In this document: positions 25,642 to 34,640 of the stretch, one piece after another
Layout of the letters: each line of letters begins with the position of its first letter
How positions within the stretch are numbered: the stretch's first letter is position 1
Origin: Streptomyces eurythermus
GTDB lineage: Bacteria > Actinomycetota > Actinomycetes > Streptomycetales > Streptomycetaceae
Direction: 5' to 3'
DNA length: 64,000 nt
NCBI RefSeq assembly: GCF_014649115.1
Contig: NZ_BMSK01000014.1
Span: 62,001 to 126,000 of the forward strand
The notes under the pieces: model-generated
The model's input: only the letters and a program-made list of their open reading frames with translations
The model's database searches: none
What the model was told of the DNA's origin: nothing
Made by a program: the position numbers and the translations under genes

Positions 25642-25716
25642 TCCCCCACGCTACGGCAGCCGGCCCGCCCCCTCATCCCGTCGTGCCCCGACCGGCGGAC
25701 CCCGCGTGCCCGGCGG

Positions 25717-26358
25717 TCAGCCGAACAGGATCACCTCCAGCGTGCGGGGGCCGTGCACGCCCTCCACCCGGTCCAGTTCGATGTCGCTGGTGGCCGACGG
25801 CCCCGAGATCCAGGTCAACGGGCGGGCCGGGTCGAGGCGTTCGAGGGCCTGCGGGACGGAGGAGACGACCTGGTCCGGGACGCGGACGACGCAGATGTGG
25901 TGGTCCGGGATCAGCGAGACGCGGCGCCGGCCCTGGTCCGGGGAGCCGTCGAGCACGAGGGTGCCGGTCTCCGCGATCGCCACGGCGCAGCCGGTGACCA
26001 CGCTGTCCACCCGGTCCAGCCGCCCGGCCGTGTCCGCCGGTGCGTCGGGGACCCGTACCGCGTCCGTGGCGGCCAGCCACTCCTCGGGCAACCCCGGCGG
26101 GACCAGCACCTCCCGGGAGCCGTGCGCGGCGAGCAGCCGCATGACGAGCGTCGGCAGCTCCTCGGCGTCCGTGCGGTGCACGATCGCCCGGTAGTCCGCG
26201 AGGTTCTCCGCCAGCAGGTCCACCGTCTCCCCGGCGGTCCGCTCCCCGTGCGCGCGCAGGTAGTCCCGGGGCACGGCCTGCTCGTACGGCCGCTCGTCCG
26301 GGGTCACGTCCGCGAGGGCCCGCCGCACCCGGCCCAGGATCCGTTCCCTGCTGTTCAC
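25717..26358 (-). CDS. lutC: LutC, LUD-domain subunit of L-lactate oxidation complex
   Basis: A 213-residue LUD-domain protein (NSRERILGRVRRAL at the start; VTGCAVAIAETGTLVLDGSPDQGRR; LIPDHHICVV; LTWISGPSATSDIEL near the end, all family motifs). It starts at GTG 26358, which overlaps the stop of lutB (GTGA). LutABC oxidises L-lactate to pyruvate in the absence of a flavin lactate dehydrogenase. It is the last gene of the operon. Length is normal. Confidence 0.94.
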   Translation of the reverse strand: MNSRERILGRVRRALADVTPDERPYEQAVPRDYLRAHGERTAGETVDLLAENLADYRAIVHRTDAEELPTLVMRLLAAHGSREVLVPPGLPEEWLAATDAVRVPDAPADTAGRLDRVDSVVTGCAVAIAETGTLVLDGSPDQGRRRVSLIPDHHICVVRVPDQVVSSVPQALERLDPARPLTWISGPSATSDIELDRVEGVHGPRTLEVILFG

Positions 26359-27833
26359 CTGTCGCCGTCCTTTCCGCCGCGGGTGCGCTGCCACCAGTCC
26401 CGGAAGGGCTCCGGGGGCACGGCCGGCAGATCCCGCGCGCCGCTCCACGCCCGGCCCGGACCCGGCAGGGTGCGCGGATGCAGCCGGCGCGTCCGGGAGG
26501 CCAGCCGCTGGCCCGCGCGCAGGGCGCCGGGGTGGGCGAACGCCCAGCGCGCCGCCCGCATCGCCGCCCGCTCGGCCGCGTGCCCCTTCGCCGGCTTCAG
26601 CAGCACCTTGTTGCCCCGGCGCACGGCCGGACCGCCTTCCACCACCCGCTCCCGCAGGTGCACCAGCACCTCGGGGATGTCGATGGCCACCGGGCACACC
26701 TCGTAGCAGGCCCCGCACAGCGACGAGGCGTACGGCAGGGAGGCGTCGATCTCGCTTCCCGTGCCCCGCAGCTGGGGGCTGAGGATGGCGCCGATGGGGC
26801 CCGGGTACACCGAGCCGTAGGCGTGCCCGCCCGCCCGCTCGTACACCGGGCACACGTTCAGGCAGGCCGAGCAGCGGATGCAGCGCAGCGCCTGGCGGCC
26901 CACGGTGTCGGCGAGGGTGTCGGTGCGACCGTTGTCGAGCAGCACCAGGTGGAAGGCGCGCGGGCCGTCCTCGTCCGTGGTGCCGGTCCACATGCTGGTG
27001 TACGGGTTCATGCGCTCGGCGGTCGAGGAGCGGGGCAGGGTCTGCAGGAAGACCTCCAGGTCCCGCCAGGTGGGCACGATCTTCTCGATGCCGACGACCG
27101 AGATCAGCGTCTCGGGCAGGGTCAGACACATCCGGCCGTTGCCCTCGGACTCGACGACCACGAGCGTGCCGGTCTCGGCGACCATGAAGTTGGCGCCGGA
27201 GATGCCGACCTTCGCCCGCAGGAACTTCTCCCGCAGGTGCAGCCGGGCCGCCTCGGCCAGGTCGGCGGGCGTGTCCGTCAGGTCCTCGGGCGCCGGCCGG
27301 CCCCACTCGCGCATCTCCCGCGCGAAGATGTCCCGGATCTCGCCCCGGTTGCGGTGGATGGCGGGGACGAGGATGTGCGAGGGGCGGTCCTTGCCCAACT
27401 GCACGATCAGCTCGGCGAGATCGGTCTCGTAGGCGCGGATGCCCGCCGCCGCGAGGGCCTCGTTCAGCTCGATCTCCTGGGTGGCCATCGACTTGACCTT
27501 GACGACCTCCGACTCGCCGGTGGCCCGGACCAGTTCGGTGACGATCCGGTTGGCCTCCTCGGCGTCGGCCGCCCAGTGCACCGTACCGCCGGCCGCGGTG
27601 ACCGACTCCTCCAACTGCTCCAGGTACCGGTCGAGATGGCGCAGGGTGTGGTCCTTGATCCGGCGGCCCGCCTCGCGCAGCCCCGCCCAGTCGGACAACT
27701 CGCCGACGGCCCGGGCCCGTTTGGCGCGGATGGTGTGCGTGGCGTGGCGCAGGTTGCCGCGCAGGGTGGGGTTGCGGACGGCCTCCCGCGCGGCCTCCGG
27801 AAACGCGGGCATGCCGACGAACGTGGCGCTCAT
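26355..27833 (-). CDS. lutB: LutB, iron-sulfur LUD-domain subunit of L-lactate oxidation complex
   Basis: A 492-residue protein: an N-terminal LUD domain (VVKVKSMATQEIELNEAL; VGISGANFMVAETGTLV; IVPTWRDLEVFLQ) and a C-terminal ferredoxin-like part with two [4Fe-4S] motifs, CIRCSACLNVCPVY and CGACYEVCPVAID. It passes electrons from lactate oxidation towards the membrane pool together with LutA. The start (27833) and stop overlap both neighbours by 4 bp, so lutABC is tightly coupled. Usual length and gene order. Confidence 0.95.
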   Translation of the reverse strand: MSATFVGMPAFPEAAREAVRNPTLRGNLRHATHTIRAKRARAVGELSDWAGLREAGRRIKDHTLRHLDRYLEQLEESVTAAGGTVHWAADAEEANRIVTELVRATGESEVVKVKSMATQEIELNEALAAAGIRAYETDLAELIVQLGKDRPSHILVPAIHRNRGEIRDIFAREMREWGRPAPEDLTDTPADLAEAARLHLREKFLRAKVGISGANFMVAETGTLVVVESEGNGRMCLTLPETLISVVGIEKIVPTWRDLEVFLQTLPRSSTAERMNPYTSMWTGTTDEDGPRAFHLVLLDNGRTDTLADTVGRQALRCIRCSACLNVCPVYERAGGHAYGSVYPGPIGAILSPQLRGTGSEIDASLPYASSLCGACYEVCPVAIDIPEVLVHLRERVVEGGPAVRRGNKVLLKPAKGHAAERAAMRAARWAFAHPGALRAGQRLASRTRRLHPRTLPGPGRAWSGARDLPAVPPEPFRDWWQRTRGGKDGDR

Positions 27834-28585
27834 ACCGCCGGTTCCTCCTCCGTGCTCGCCAGGATCTCCGCGATGTGCACCGGCCGCATGCCGCTGCCCA
27901 GCCGGCTCATCGTGCCGCCGATGTGCATCAGGCAGGAGTTGTCGGCCGCGCACAGCACCTCGGCGCCCGTCGCCTCCGCGTCGCGCACCTTGTCCACGCC
28001 CATCGCCGCCGACACCGCGGCGTTCTTCACCGCGAACGTCCCGCCGAACCCGCAGCACTCCGCGGCGCCCGGCAGTTCGGCCAGTTCCAGCCCCTGCACC
28101 GCCTTCAGCAGCCGGCGCGGCCGGTCCCCGAGGCCGAGTCCGCGCAGCCCGTGACAGGTGGGGTGGTAGGTGACCTTGTGCGGGTAGTAGGCGCCCACGT
28201 CCGTCACGCCGAGCACATCCACCAGGAACTCCGTCAGCTCGTACGTCTTCGGCACCACCGGCGCCAGCGCCCGGGCGAGACCGTCCCCGCGCCCCTCGGC
28301 CCGGGCCCGTTCGCCGAGTCGCGGATACAGCTCCCGCACCATCGCCCCGCACGAGCCGGACGGGGTCACGATCGCCTCGTAGTCGCGGAAGACATCGGAG
28401 AAATGCCGGGCCAGCGGCTCGGCCTCATGCCGGTAGCCGGTGTTGTAGTGCGCCTGCCCGCAGCAGGTCTGGTCCATCGGGAAGTCGACGTCGACACCCA
28501 GTCTGGTCAGCAGCTTCACCACGGCCCGGCCGGTGTCCGGATACAGCGTGTCGTTGACACAGGTCAGGAACAGGGCGACACGCAT
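27830..28585 (-). CDS. lutA: LutA, CCG-domain Fe-S oxidoreductase subunit of L-lactate oxidation complex
   Basis: A 251-residue protein with two cysteine-rich CCG domains: TCCGQAHYNTG at about 39-49 and ECCGFGGTFAVK in the second half, with upstream FLTCVND and YHPTCHGLRGLG Cys contributing. ATG 28585 has the SD GAGGAGC. It is first in the lutABC operon, 140 bp after rhaB on the same strand. Rhamnose breakdown through lactaldehyde gives L-lactate, so the location makes metabolic sense. Confidence 0.95.
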   Translation of the reverse strand: MRVALFLTCVNDTLYPDTGRAVVKLLTRLGVDVDFPMDQTCCGQAHYNTGYRHEAEPLARHFSDVFRDYEAIVTPSGSCGAMVRELYPRLGERARAEGRGDGLARALAPVVPKTYELTEFLVDVLGVTDVGAYYPHKVTYHPTCHGLRGLGLGDRPRRLLKAVQGLELAELPGAAECCGFGGTFAVKNAAVSAAMGVDKVRDAEATGAEVLCAADNSCLMHIGGTMSRLGSGMRPVHIAEILASTEEEPAV

Positions 28586-28625
28586 CGCGGCTCCTCGGTG
28601 TCGGTGGTCGGACGGGGAGAGAAGG

Positions 28626-28638
28626 ATCATCGGACGAT
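28626..28638. promoter_or_regulatory. Candidate operator upstream of lutA
   Basis: ATCATC-G-GACGAT (5 of 6 positions symmetrical) lies 41 bp upstream of lutA and could be a GntR-type site. No lut regulator gene is in the window. Confidence 0.25.
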
Positions 28639-28725
28639 TGCAGGGTAGTCGGCGGCGTACGGCCGCGGGGAGAGCGCGGCTCACCGAGCCGCGTTCCGGC
28701 CGCCCGCCACCGGCCGGGACACGGC

Positions 28726-30189
28726 TCACCGGGCGGCGAGCCGTGCCTCGGCCGCCCGCCAGCGGCCGGTGTCACCCCGGGGCGAGTACCGGGTGAGCGG
28801 CTGGGTGCGGGTGAGCAGCCGGCGCAGCGCGGGCAGGTCACCGGCGAGTCCGTGCGCGCGGGCCTGCACCAGCACATTGCCCAGGGCCGCCGCCTCGGTC
28901 GCGCCCGCGACGACCGGCAGCCCGCAGGCGTCGGCCGTCAGCTGGCACAGCAGCGCGTTGCGGGTGCCGCCGCCGACGAGGTACACCACGTCCACCGGAT
29001 GGTCGGCCAGCCGGGCCGCGTCCAGCACCGCCCGCCGGTGGGCGAGGGCCAGCGAGTCCAGGATGCACCGGGTCACCTCGGCCGGGGTCACCGGCACCGG
29101 CTGCCCCGACGCCCGGCACGCTTCCGCGATCCGCTCCGGCATCCGGCCCGGCGCGAGGAACGCCGCGTCCCCGGCGTCCACCACCGAACGCAGCGTCGGC
29201 ACGGCCGCCGCCTGCCGCAGCAGCAGTCCCAAGTCCGGCTCCCCCCAGGTCCGTACGCACTCCTGGAGCAGCCACAGTCCCATGATGTTGCGCAGATAGC
29301 GGACCGTGCCGTCCAGCCCCAGCTCGTTGGTGAAGTTCGCCGCCCGGCTCTCCTCGGTCAGCACCGGCGCGGACAGTTCCAGGCCGGCCAGGGACCAGGT
29401 GCCGGTGCAGATGTAGGCGAACCGCTCACCCGTCGCCGGGACCGCCACCACCGCCGACGCGGTGTCGTGCGAGCCGACCGCCGTCACCGGCACCGGGCCG
29501 CGCAGCCCGGTCTCCGCCAGCACCTCGGGCCGCAGCGCCCCGGCCGGATCGCCCGGCTGCCGCAGCGGCGGGAACAGGGCGAGGTCGATGCCCAGCCGGC
29601 CGGCGACCCCGTGCGCCCAGGTCCGGGTCCGGGGGTCGACGAGCTGGGTGGTGGAGGCGTTGGTCAGCTCGGTGCCCTGCTCGCCGGTGAGCCAGTACGT
29701 CAGCAGGTCCGGGACGAGCAACACCCGTGCCGCGAGCGCGAACCTGGCGGTCGAGCGGTCCGCCGTGAGCTGGTACAGCGTGTTGAACGGCGCGTACTGG
29801 ATGCCGGTCGCCGCGTACAGCTCCGCCGCCGGCACGGTCGCCCACACCTTCTCCGCGACCCCCTCGGTGCGGGCGTCGCGATAGTGGACCGGGTTGCCGA
29901 GCAGCGCCCCCTCGCCGTCCAGCAGGCCGTAGTCGACGGCCCAGCTGTCGATGCCGGCCGAGGCGAGCCGGCCACCGCTGCGGGCGCCCGCCGCCCGCAG
30001 CCCGTCCAGGACACCGCCGTAGAGCGCGAGGATGTCCCAGCGCAGCCCCTCCGGGAGCCGCAGCGGCCGGTTCGGGAACCGGTGCGCCTCGGTCAGCTCC
30101 ACCGAGTCCGGGCCCACCCGGCCCACCATGACCCGCCCGCTGGACGCGCCCAGGTCGACGGCCGCGTACGCCTTCACGCCCGCGCTCAT
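28726..30189 (-). CDS. rhaB: L-rhamnulokinase
   Basis: A 487-residue FGGY-type kinase that phosphorylates L-rhamnulose. The N-terminal phosphate loop AAVDLGASSGRVMVG, the sugar-binding GIDSWAVDYGLLD, VGSHDTASAV and the ATP-site YICTGTWSLAG and VYLVGGGTRNALLCQLTAD are all typical of rhamnulokinases. ATG 30189 overlaps the upstream aldolase/dehydrogenase stop (ATGA). Length is normal for the family. Confidence 0.95.
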   Translation of the reverse strand: MSAGVKAYAAVDLGASSGRVMVGRVGPDSVELTEAHRFPNRPLRLPEGLRWDILALYGGVLDGLRAAGARSGGRLASAGIDSWAVDYGLLDGEGALLGNPVHYRDARTEGVAEKVWATVPAAELYAATGIQYAPFNTLYQLTADRSTARFALAARVLLVPDLLTYWLTGEQGTELTNASTTQLVDPRTRTWAHGVAGRLGIDLALFPPLRQPGDPAGALRPEVLAETGLRGPVPVTAVGSHDTASAVVAVPATGERFAYICTGTWSLAGLELSAPVLTEESRAANFTNELGLDGTVRYLRNIMGLWLLQECVRTWGEPDLGLLLRQAAAVPTLRSVVDAGDAAFLAPGRMPERIAEACRASGQPVPVTPAEVTRCILDSLALAHRRAVLDAARLADHPVDVVYLVGGGTRNALLCQLTADACGLPVVAGATEAAALGNVLVQARAHGLAGDLPALRRLLTRTQPLTRYSPRGDTGRWRAAEARLAAR

Positions 30190-32225
30190 CGCAGGAACGC
30201 GGCCGCCACACCCGCGTCGACCGGGATGTGCAGCCCGGTGGTGTGCGTGAGGTCCCCGCCGGTCAGCGCGAACACCGCGTTCGCCACGTGCTCGGGCAGC
30301 ACCTCGCGCTTGAGCAGGGTCCGCCGCGCGTAGAACTCGCCCAGCTTCTCCTCCGGCACCCCGTACACGGCGGCCCGCTGCGCGCCCCAGCCCCCGGCGA
30401 AGATGCCGGAGCCGCGCACCACACCGTCCGGGTTGACCCCGTTCACACGGATGCCGTGCTCGCCCAACTCGGCCGCGAGCAGCCGCACCTGGTGGGCCTG
30501 GTCGGCCTTGGTGGCGGAGTAGGCGATGTTGTTCGGCCCGGCGAAGACGCCGTTCTTGGAGACGATGTACACGAGATCGCCACCGAGTCCCTGGGCCGTC
30601 ATCACCCGGGCCGCCTCCCGGGACACCAGGAACGAGCCGCGGGCCATGATGTCGTGCTGGAGGTCCCAGTCCCGGGCGGTGGTCTCCAGCAGCGGCTTGG
30701 ACACGGAGATCCCGGCGTTGTTGACGACCAGGTCGACCCCGCCGAACGCGAGCACCGCCGACCGGAACGCGGCGGTGATCTGCTCCTCGGAGGTGACGTC
30801 CACGGTGACGGCGACGGCCTTGTCCGGACCGCCCAGTTCCTCGGCGACCCGCGCCGCGCCCTCGGCGTTCAGGTCGGCGACGACGACACACGCCCCCTCG
30901 GCGGCCAGCCGGTGCGCGATGGCCCTGCCGATCCCGCTGCCCGCCCCCGTGACCAGCGCGACACGGGTGGCGAGCGGCTTGGGCGCGGGCATCCGCCGGA
31001 GCTTGGCCTCCTCCAGCGCCCAGTACTCGATGCGGAACTTCTCCGCTTCCTCGATCGGCGCGTACGACGAGACCGCCTCGGCGCCCCGCATCACGTTGAT
31101 CGCGTTGACGTAGAACTCGCCGGCCACCCGGGCGGTCTGCTTGTCCTTGCCGAAGCTGAACATGCCGACCCCCGGGACCAGCACGACGGCCGGGTCGGCG
31201 CCGCGCATGGCGGGGGAGCCGGGCCGGGCGTGCCGCCGGTAGTAGGCGGCGTACTCCTCCCGGTAGGCGGCGTGCAGTTCCTTCAGCCGGGCGACGGCGT
31301 CCGCCGGCGGCGCCGTGGGCGGCAGGTCCAGCACGAGCGGCCGTACCTTGGTGCGCAGGAAGTGGTCCGGGCAGGAGGTGCCGAGGGCGGCCAGCCGGGG
31401 GTGCCCGGCGCGGGCCAGGAAGTCCAGGACCACGTCGGAGTCGTCGAAGTGCCCCACCTGCGGCCGGTCCTGTGAGGCGAGGCCCCGGACGTACGGCGCG
31501 AGCGCGGCGGCCCGCTCCCGTCGCTCCGCATCGGGCAGCGCCTCGTACCCCGCGACGACCGGCCCGAACGGCTCCGCCCTGCCCCTGTCGGCGAGGAACG
31601 CCTCGGCGGTCCTGATGATGTACAGCGAGTTGCGCTCGCACTCCTCGGACGTCTCGCCCCAGGCGGTGATGCCGTGCCCGCCGAGGACGCAGCCGACGGC
31701 CCGCGGGTTCGCCCGCTTGATCGCGGCGATGTCCAGCCCGAGCTGGAAGCCGGGCCGCCGCCACGGCACCCACACCACGCGGTCCCCGAAACACTCGGCG
31801 GTCAGCTTCTCCCCGTCGGCCGCGCAGGCGAGCGCGATACCGGAGTCCGGGTGCAGATGGTCCACGTGCGCGGCGTCCACCAGGGCGTGCATGGCGGTGT
31901 CGATGGAGGGCGCGGCCCCGCCCCTGCCGTGCAGGCAGTAGTCGAAGGCCCCGACCATCTCGTCCTCGCGCTCCACCCCGGGGTACACCTCCGCCAGGGC
32001 CCGCAACCGGTCCAGCCGCAGCACGGCCAGCCCGGCCCCGGTGAGCGTGCCGAGGTCGCCCCCGGACCCCTTGACCCACATCAGCTCCACCTCACCCCCG
32101 GTCACGGGATCGGTGGCGGTGCCCTTGGCGGAGGCGTTGCCGCCGGCGTAGTTGGTGTTGCGGGGGTCGGAGCCGAGGCGGTGGCAGCGGGAGAGGAGAG
32201 CGTCGACCGAGGGGTGGGTGGTCAT
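30186..32225 (-). CDS. rhaEW: Bifunctional rhamnulose-1-phosphate aldolase / lactaldehyde dehydrogenase
   Basis: A 679-residue fusion. The N-terminal class II aldolase half has the zinc site in HVDHLHPDS and the GGHG loop, and would split rhamnulose-1-phosphate into dihydroxyacetone phosphate and L-lactaldehyde. The C-terminal half (from about 430) is a short-chain dehydrogenase: TGAGSGIGRAIA for NAD, NNAG, and the active site YSATK. It oxidises lactaldehyde to lactate. This fusion is the Bacillus/actinobacterial RhaEW type. It is followed by rhaB in the same operon, and LutABC downstream would take the lactate. Confidence 0.95.
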   Translation of the reverse strand: MTTHPSVDALLSRCHRLGSDPRNTNYAGGNASAKGTATDPVTGGEVELMWVKGSGGDLGTLTGAGLAVLRLDRLRALAEVYPGVEREDEMVGAFDYCLHGRGGAAPSIDTAMHALVDAAHVDHLHPDSGIALACAADGEKLTAECFGDRVVWVPWRRPGFQLGLDIAAIKRANPRAVGCVLGGHGITAWGETSEECERNSLYIIRTAEAFLADRGRAEPFGPVVAGYEALPDAERRERAAALAPYVRGLASQDRPQVGHFDDSDVVLDFLARAGHPRLAALGTSCPDHFLRTKVRPLVLDLPPTAPPADAVARLKELHAAYREEYAAYYRRHARPGSPAMRGADPAVVLVPGVGMFSFGKDKQTARVAGEFYVNAINVMRGAEAVSSYAPIEEAEKFRIEYWALEEAKLRRMPAPKPLATRVALVTGAGSGIGRAIAHRLAAEGACVVVADLNAEGAARVAEELGGPDKAVAVTVDVTSEEQITAAFRSAVLAFGGVDLVVNNAGISVSKPLLETTARDWDLQHDIMARGSFLVSREAARVMTAQGLGGDLVYIVSKNGVFAGPNNIAYSATKADQAHQVRLLAAELGEHGIRVNGVNPDGVVRGSGIFAGGWGAQRAAVYGVPEEKLGEFYARRTLLKREVLPEHVANAVFALTGGDLTHTTGLHIPVDAGVAAAFLR

Positions 32226-32260
32226 GGCTATCAGTTCTTTCCAGGAGAGGGGACGCTACG

Positions 32261-32312
32261 AAGGGGCGCGGGGAACTGCGCGACCGGCCGAAGACGGCCC
32301 GCACCCCGCGAC
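32261..32312. repeat. Streptomyces interspersed intergenic repeat
   Basis: The stretch starting AAGGGGCGCGGGGAACTGCG is, from general knowledge, a very common intergenic repeat core of Streptomyces chromosomes. Here CGCGGGG (32267-32273) can pair with CCCCGCG (32304-32310). It lies between rhaI and the rhaEW gene. The leader after it holds only the weak SD GGAAAGAACTG. Confidence 0.5.
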
Positions 32313-32334
32313 GGAACAGCAACCCGGCAGACGC

Positions 32335-33495
32335 TCACGCCCCCCAGCCGGCCTGCTCCCCGCCGACCCGCTCGGCGACGATCTTCTCGGCCCACCCGGA
32401 CCGGGCGTACGCGGCCATCGGGTCGGGGTCCACCCCCATCTCCTCCCGGATCTCCCGGAGCAACGGCCGCACATCCGTGCCGTACGCGTCCATCAGCACG
32501 GCGTTGGCCCCGAGCACGTCCCCCGAAGCCTGCGCCTCGGCCAACGCGTCCCTGTCGACCAGCAGCGCCTTGGCCGTGGCCTCCTGGACGTTCATCACGG
32601 AGCGGATGATCGCCGGGATCTTCGGCTCGATGTTGTGGCACTGGTCGAGCATGAACGCGACCTCGGAGGTGAATCCCCCGCCGCGCACCACCTCGTACAT
32701 GATCCGGAACAGCTGGAAGGGATCCGCCGCCCCCGCCATCAGGTCGTCGTCGGCGTAGAACCGCGAGTTGAAGTCGAACCCGCCGAGCTTGCCCTCCCGC
32801 AGCAGCGTGGCGACGATGAACTCGATGTTGGTGCCGGGCGCGTGGTGCCCGGTGTCCACCACCACCCGCGCCTTGTCGCCGAGTCTGAGGCAGTGCGCGT
32901 AGGCGGTCCCCCAGTCCGGCACGTCCGTGGTGTAGAACGCCGGCTCGAAGAGCTTGTACTCCAGCAGCATCCGCTGCCCCTCACCGAGCCGCGCGTACAC
33001 CTCGGCCAGCCCCTCGGCCAGCCGGTCCTGGCGGGCGCGCACATCGTCCTGCCCGGGGTAGTTGGTGCCGTCCGCGAACCACAGCTTCAGATCGCGGGAC
33101 CCGGTCGCGTCCATGATGTCGACGCAGCGCAGCAGGTGGGCCACGGCCTTGCGCCGTACCGCCGCGTCCGGGTGACAGATGCTGCCCAGCTTGTAGGCGT
33201 CGTCCTGGAAGGTGTTGGAGTTGATCGTGCCCAGCCGCACCCCCCGCTCCTCGGCGTACTTCGCGAGCGCGGCGTAGTCCTCCACGGTGTCCCAGGGGAT
33301 GTGCAGGGCGACCGACGGCGCGACCCCGGTGAACTCGTGCACCCGCGCCGCGTCCTGGAGCTTCTCCCACGGCGAGCGCGGCACCCCGGCCTGCGCGAAC
33401 ACCTTGAACCGGGTGCCCGAGTTCCCGTACGCCCACGACGGCGTCTCGACGGCCTGGGTCTTGAGCGCGGCCTTCACCGCGGCGAGGTCGGTCAC
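32335..33495 (-). CDS. rhaI: L-rhamnose isomerase (TIM-barrel type)
   Basis: A 386-residue isomerase that converts L-rhamnose to L-rhamnulose. The TIM-barrel pattern of the xylose-isomerase superfamily is seen in ALHIPWDT, TINSNTFQDDAYKLGS, KLWFADGTNYPGQDD, VVVDTGHHAPGTNIEF, FDFNSRFYADDDLM and FMLDQCHNIEPK; the Asp, Glu and His residues of these blocks form the two-metal site. It starts the minus-strand operon: canonical promoter and an operator are directly upstream (33540-33587). Next genes are RhaEW, RhaB and then LutABC. Confidence 0.95.
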   Translation of the reverse strand: MTDLAAVKAALKTQAVETPSWAYGNSGTRFKVFAQAGVPRSPWEKLQDAARVHEFTGVAPSVALHIPWDTVEDYAALAKYAEERGVRLGTINSNTFQDDAYKLGSICHPDAAVRRKAVAHLLRCVDIMDATGSRDLKLWFADGTNYPGQDDVRARQDRLAEGLAEVYARLGEGQRMLLEYKLFEPAFYTTDVPDWGTAYAHCLRLGDKARVVVDTGHHAPGTNIEFIVATLLREGKLGGFDFNSRFYADDDLMAGAADPFQLFRIMYEVVRGGGFTSEVAFMLDQCHNIEPKIPAIIRSVMNVQEATAKALLVDRDALAEAQASGDVLGANAVLMDAYGTDVRPLLREIREEMGVDPDPMAAYARSGWAEKIVAERVGGEQAGWGA

Positions 33496-33539
33496 TTCAG
33501 GTCTCCTGTGGATGGCGGGCGGACGACGGACCGAGCATA

Positions 33540-33551
33540 TGAAACGATTCA
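33540..33551. promoter_or_regulatory. LacI-type operator of the rhaI operon
   Basis: TGAAACGATTCA reads as the palindrome TGAA-N-CG-N-TTCA and lies at the predicted start of transcription of rhaI. It matches the second site at 33706-33717 and should be bound by the LacI regulator at 36370. Confidence 0.7.
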
Positions 33552-33558
33552 GAACGGC

Positions 33559-33587
33559 AAGCTAGGGGCCGCCACCAGGGGTGTCAA
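33559..33587 (-). promoter_or_regulatory. Promoter of the rhaI operon
   Basis: On the minus strand a perfect -35 TTGACA (33582-33587) is followed after 17 bp by -10 TAGCTT (33559-33564). The operator at 33540-33551 overlaps or directly follows the start point. Confidence 0.75.
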
Positions 33588-33661
33588 GCACTCCGGGCGA
33601 ACCCGGCCGCGGCAACCTCGCCACACGCCCTACCAGTCGAAGGTTTTTCGATCCGGACCCA

Positions 33662-33691
33662 TTGACGTGACATGGTCACGGTGCCTACGGT
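33662..33691 (+). promoter_or_regulatory. Promoter of the plus-strand rhamnose transport operon
   Basis: TTGACG (33662-33667), an 18-bp spacer, then TACGGT (33686-33691). The operator at 33706 sits just after the expected start point. Confidence 0.65.
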
Positions 33692-33705
33692 CCCGGCAAT
33701 CCACT

Positions 33706-33717
33706 TGAAACCTTTCA
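33706..33717. promoter_or_regulatory. LacI-type operator of the transport operon
   Basis: TGAAACCTTTCA is the perfect palindrome TGAAA-CC-TTTCA, related to the site before rhaI. Regulation of this half seems intact even though the transporter genes are broken. Confidence 0.7.
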
Positions 33718-33770
33718 CGACATCGCGGGCGCCCCGACGGCCCCCACGCCAGTGTCGTCGAGGAGCCCCC

Positions 33771-34392
33771 ATGACCCGACCGCCCGACCCGGGACCGGTC
33801 CCGGTGCCGAAGGGCGTCCCCAAGTCCTTCGGCGCCGTACGCGCCCTGCGGGACGTCTCCCTGGAGCTGCGGCCCGGTGAGGTGCACGCCCTGGCCGGCG
33901 AGAACGGCGCGGGCCGGTCGACGCTGATCAAGACCCTCGCCGGGGTGCACCGCCCGGACACCGGACAGGTGCTGCTCGACGGCGCGCCCGTCGTCTCCCC
34001 CGGCCCCTGCGACGCCCGGGCCGCCGGCATCGCCGTCATCCGCCAGGAACCCACCCTGTTCCCGGACCTGTCGATCGCCGGAAACGTCTTCATGGGCCGC
34101 GGACCCACACGTTCCCCCGGCCGGACCGACCACAAGGCCGCCCGCGAGGCGACGGCCGCGCTGATGCGGCGGCTCGGTGTCGCCCTCGACCCCGAGCGGC
34201 CCGCGCGCGGACTGTCCATCGCCGGCCAGCAGTCGGGAGAGATCGCCAAGGCACTCTCCCCCGACGTCCGGGTCCTGATCACGGAGGAGCCGACCGCCGC
34301 GCTCACCGGCAGCGAGGTCGCCCGGCTCTTCGGCGTCGTGCGCACCCCGCGCGAGCAGGGCGCCGCCATGCTGTTCGTCTCCCACCGGCTTC
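33771..34392 (+). pseudogene. Rhamnose ABC importer ATPase, truncated N-terminal half
   Basis: From ATG 33771 (SD GAGGAGC) the first ATPase domain of a two-domain sugar ABC ATPase (about 500 residues in full) can be followed for about 208 residues to LFVSHRL, the H-loop. It then breaks off at about 34387-34396. Key residues are eroded: Walker A reads GENGAGRST (Lys to Arg), the Q-loop RQEPTLF, the signature SIAGQQSGEIAKAL, and Walker B LITEEPTAAL where MDEP is normal. After the break the frame runs through the remnant of the binding-protein gene out of frame and into rhaM in frame, so the longest reading would be a 397-residue chimera. Not functional as an ATPase. Confidence 0.85.
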
Positions 34393-34623
34393 AGGTACGT
34401 CGAGAACGGAACCGTCGAGGCCTTCGCGCTGTGGGACCCGGCCAGGCTCGGCGCGCTCGCGGCCCGCACCGCCGTCGCGCCGGCCTCCGGACAGATCAGC
34501 GGCAGGCGGGGCGAGACCTTCCGGCCCGGCGGGACGACGTACACCCTGGGCGACAACCGCGTGATCGACCTGGGCGAGCCGACCGTGTTCGACGCCCGCA
34601 CCATCGACCGGTACCACTTCCGA
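34387..34623 (+). pseudogene. C-terminal remnant of the rhamnose-binding protein (RhaS)
   Basis: In the +1 frame relative to the ATPase, bases 34393-34620 encode RYVENGTVEAFALWDPARLG, then LAARTAV, GQISGRRGETF, GTTYTLG and VFDARTIDRYHF. This is the normal C-terminal end of a RhaS-type sugar-binding protein, whose last residues are YHF or similar. The expected stop codon after YHF now reads CGA, a likely TGA-to-CGA change, so the frame continues to 34665. No signal peptide or N-terminal lobe is present. Confidence 0.8.
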
Positions 34624-34640
34624 GAGAACGGGGGCTGTTC

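Noticed and set aside
24571-26706. A 700-codon plus frame over the ATPase and lut genes
   Set aside because: Antisense to lutC and the CBS-type ATPase; no recognisable domain.
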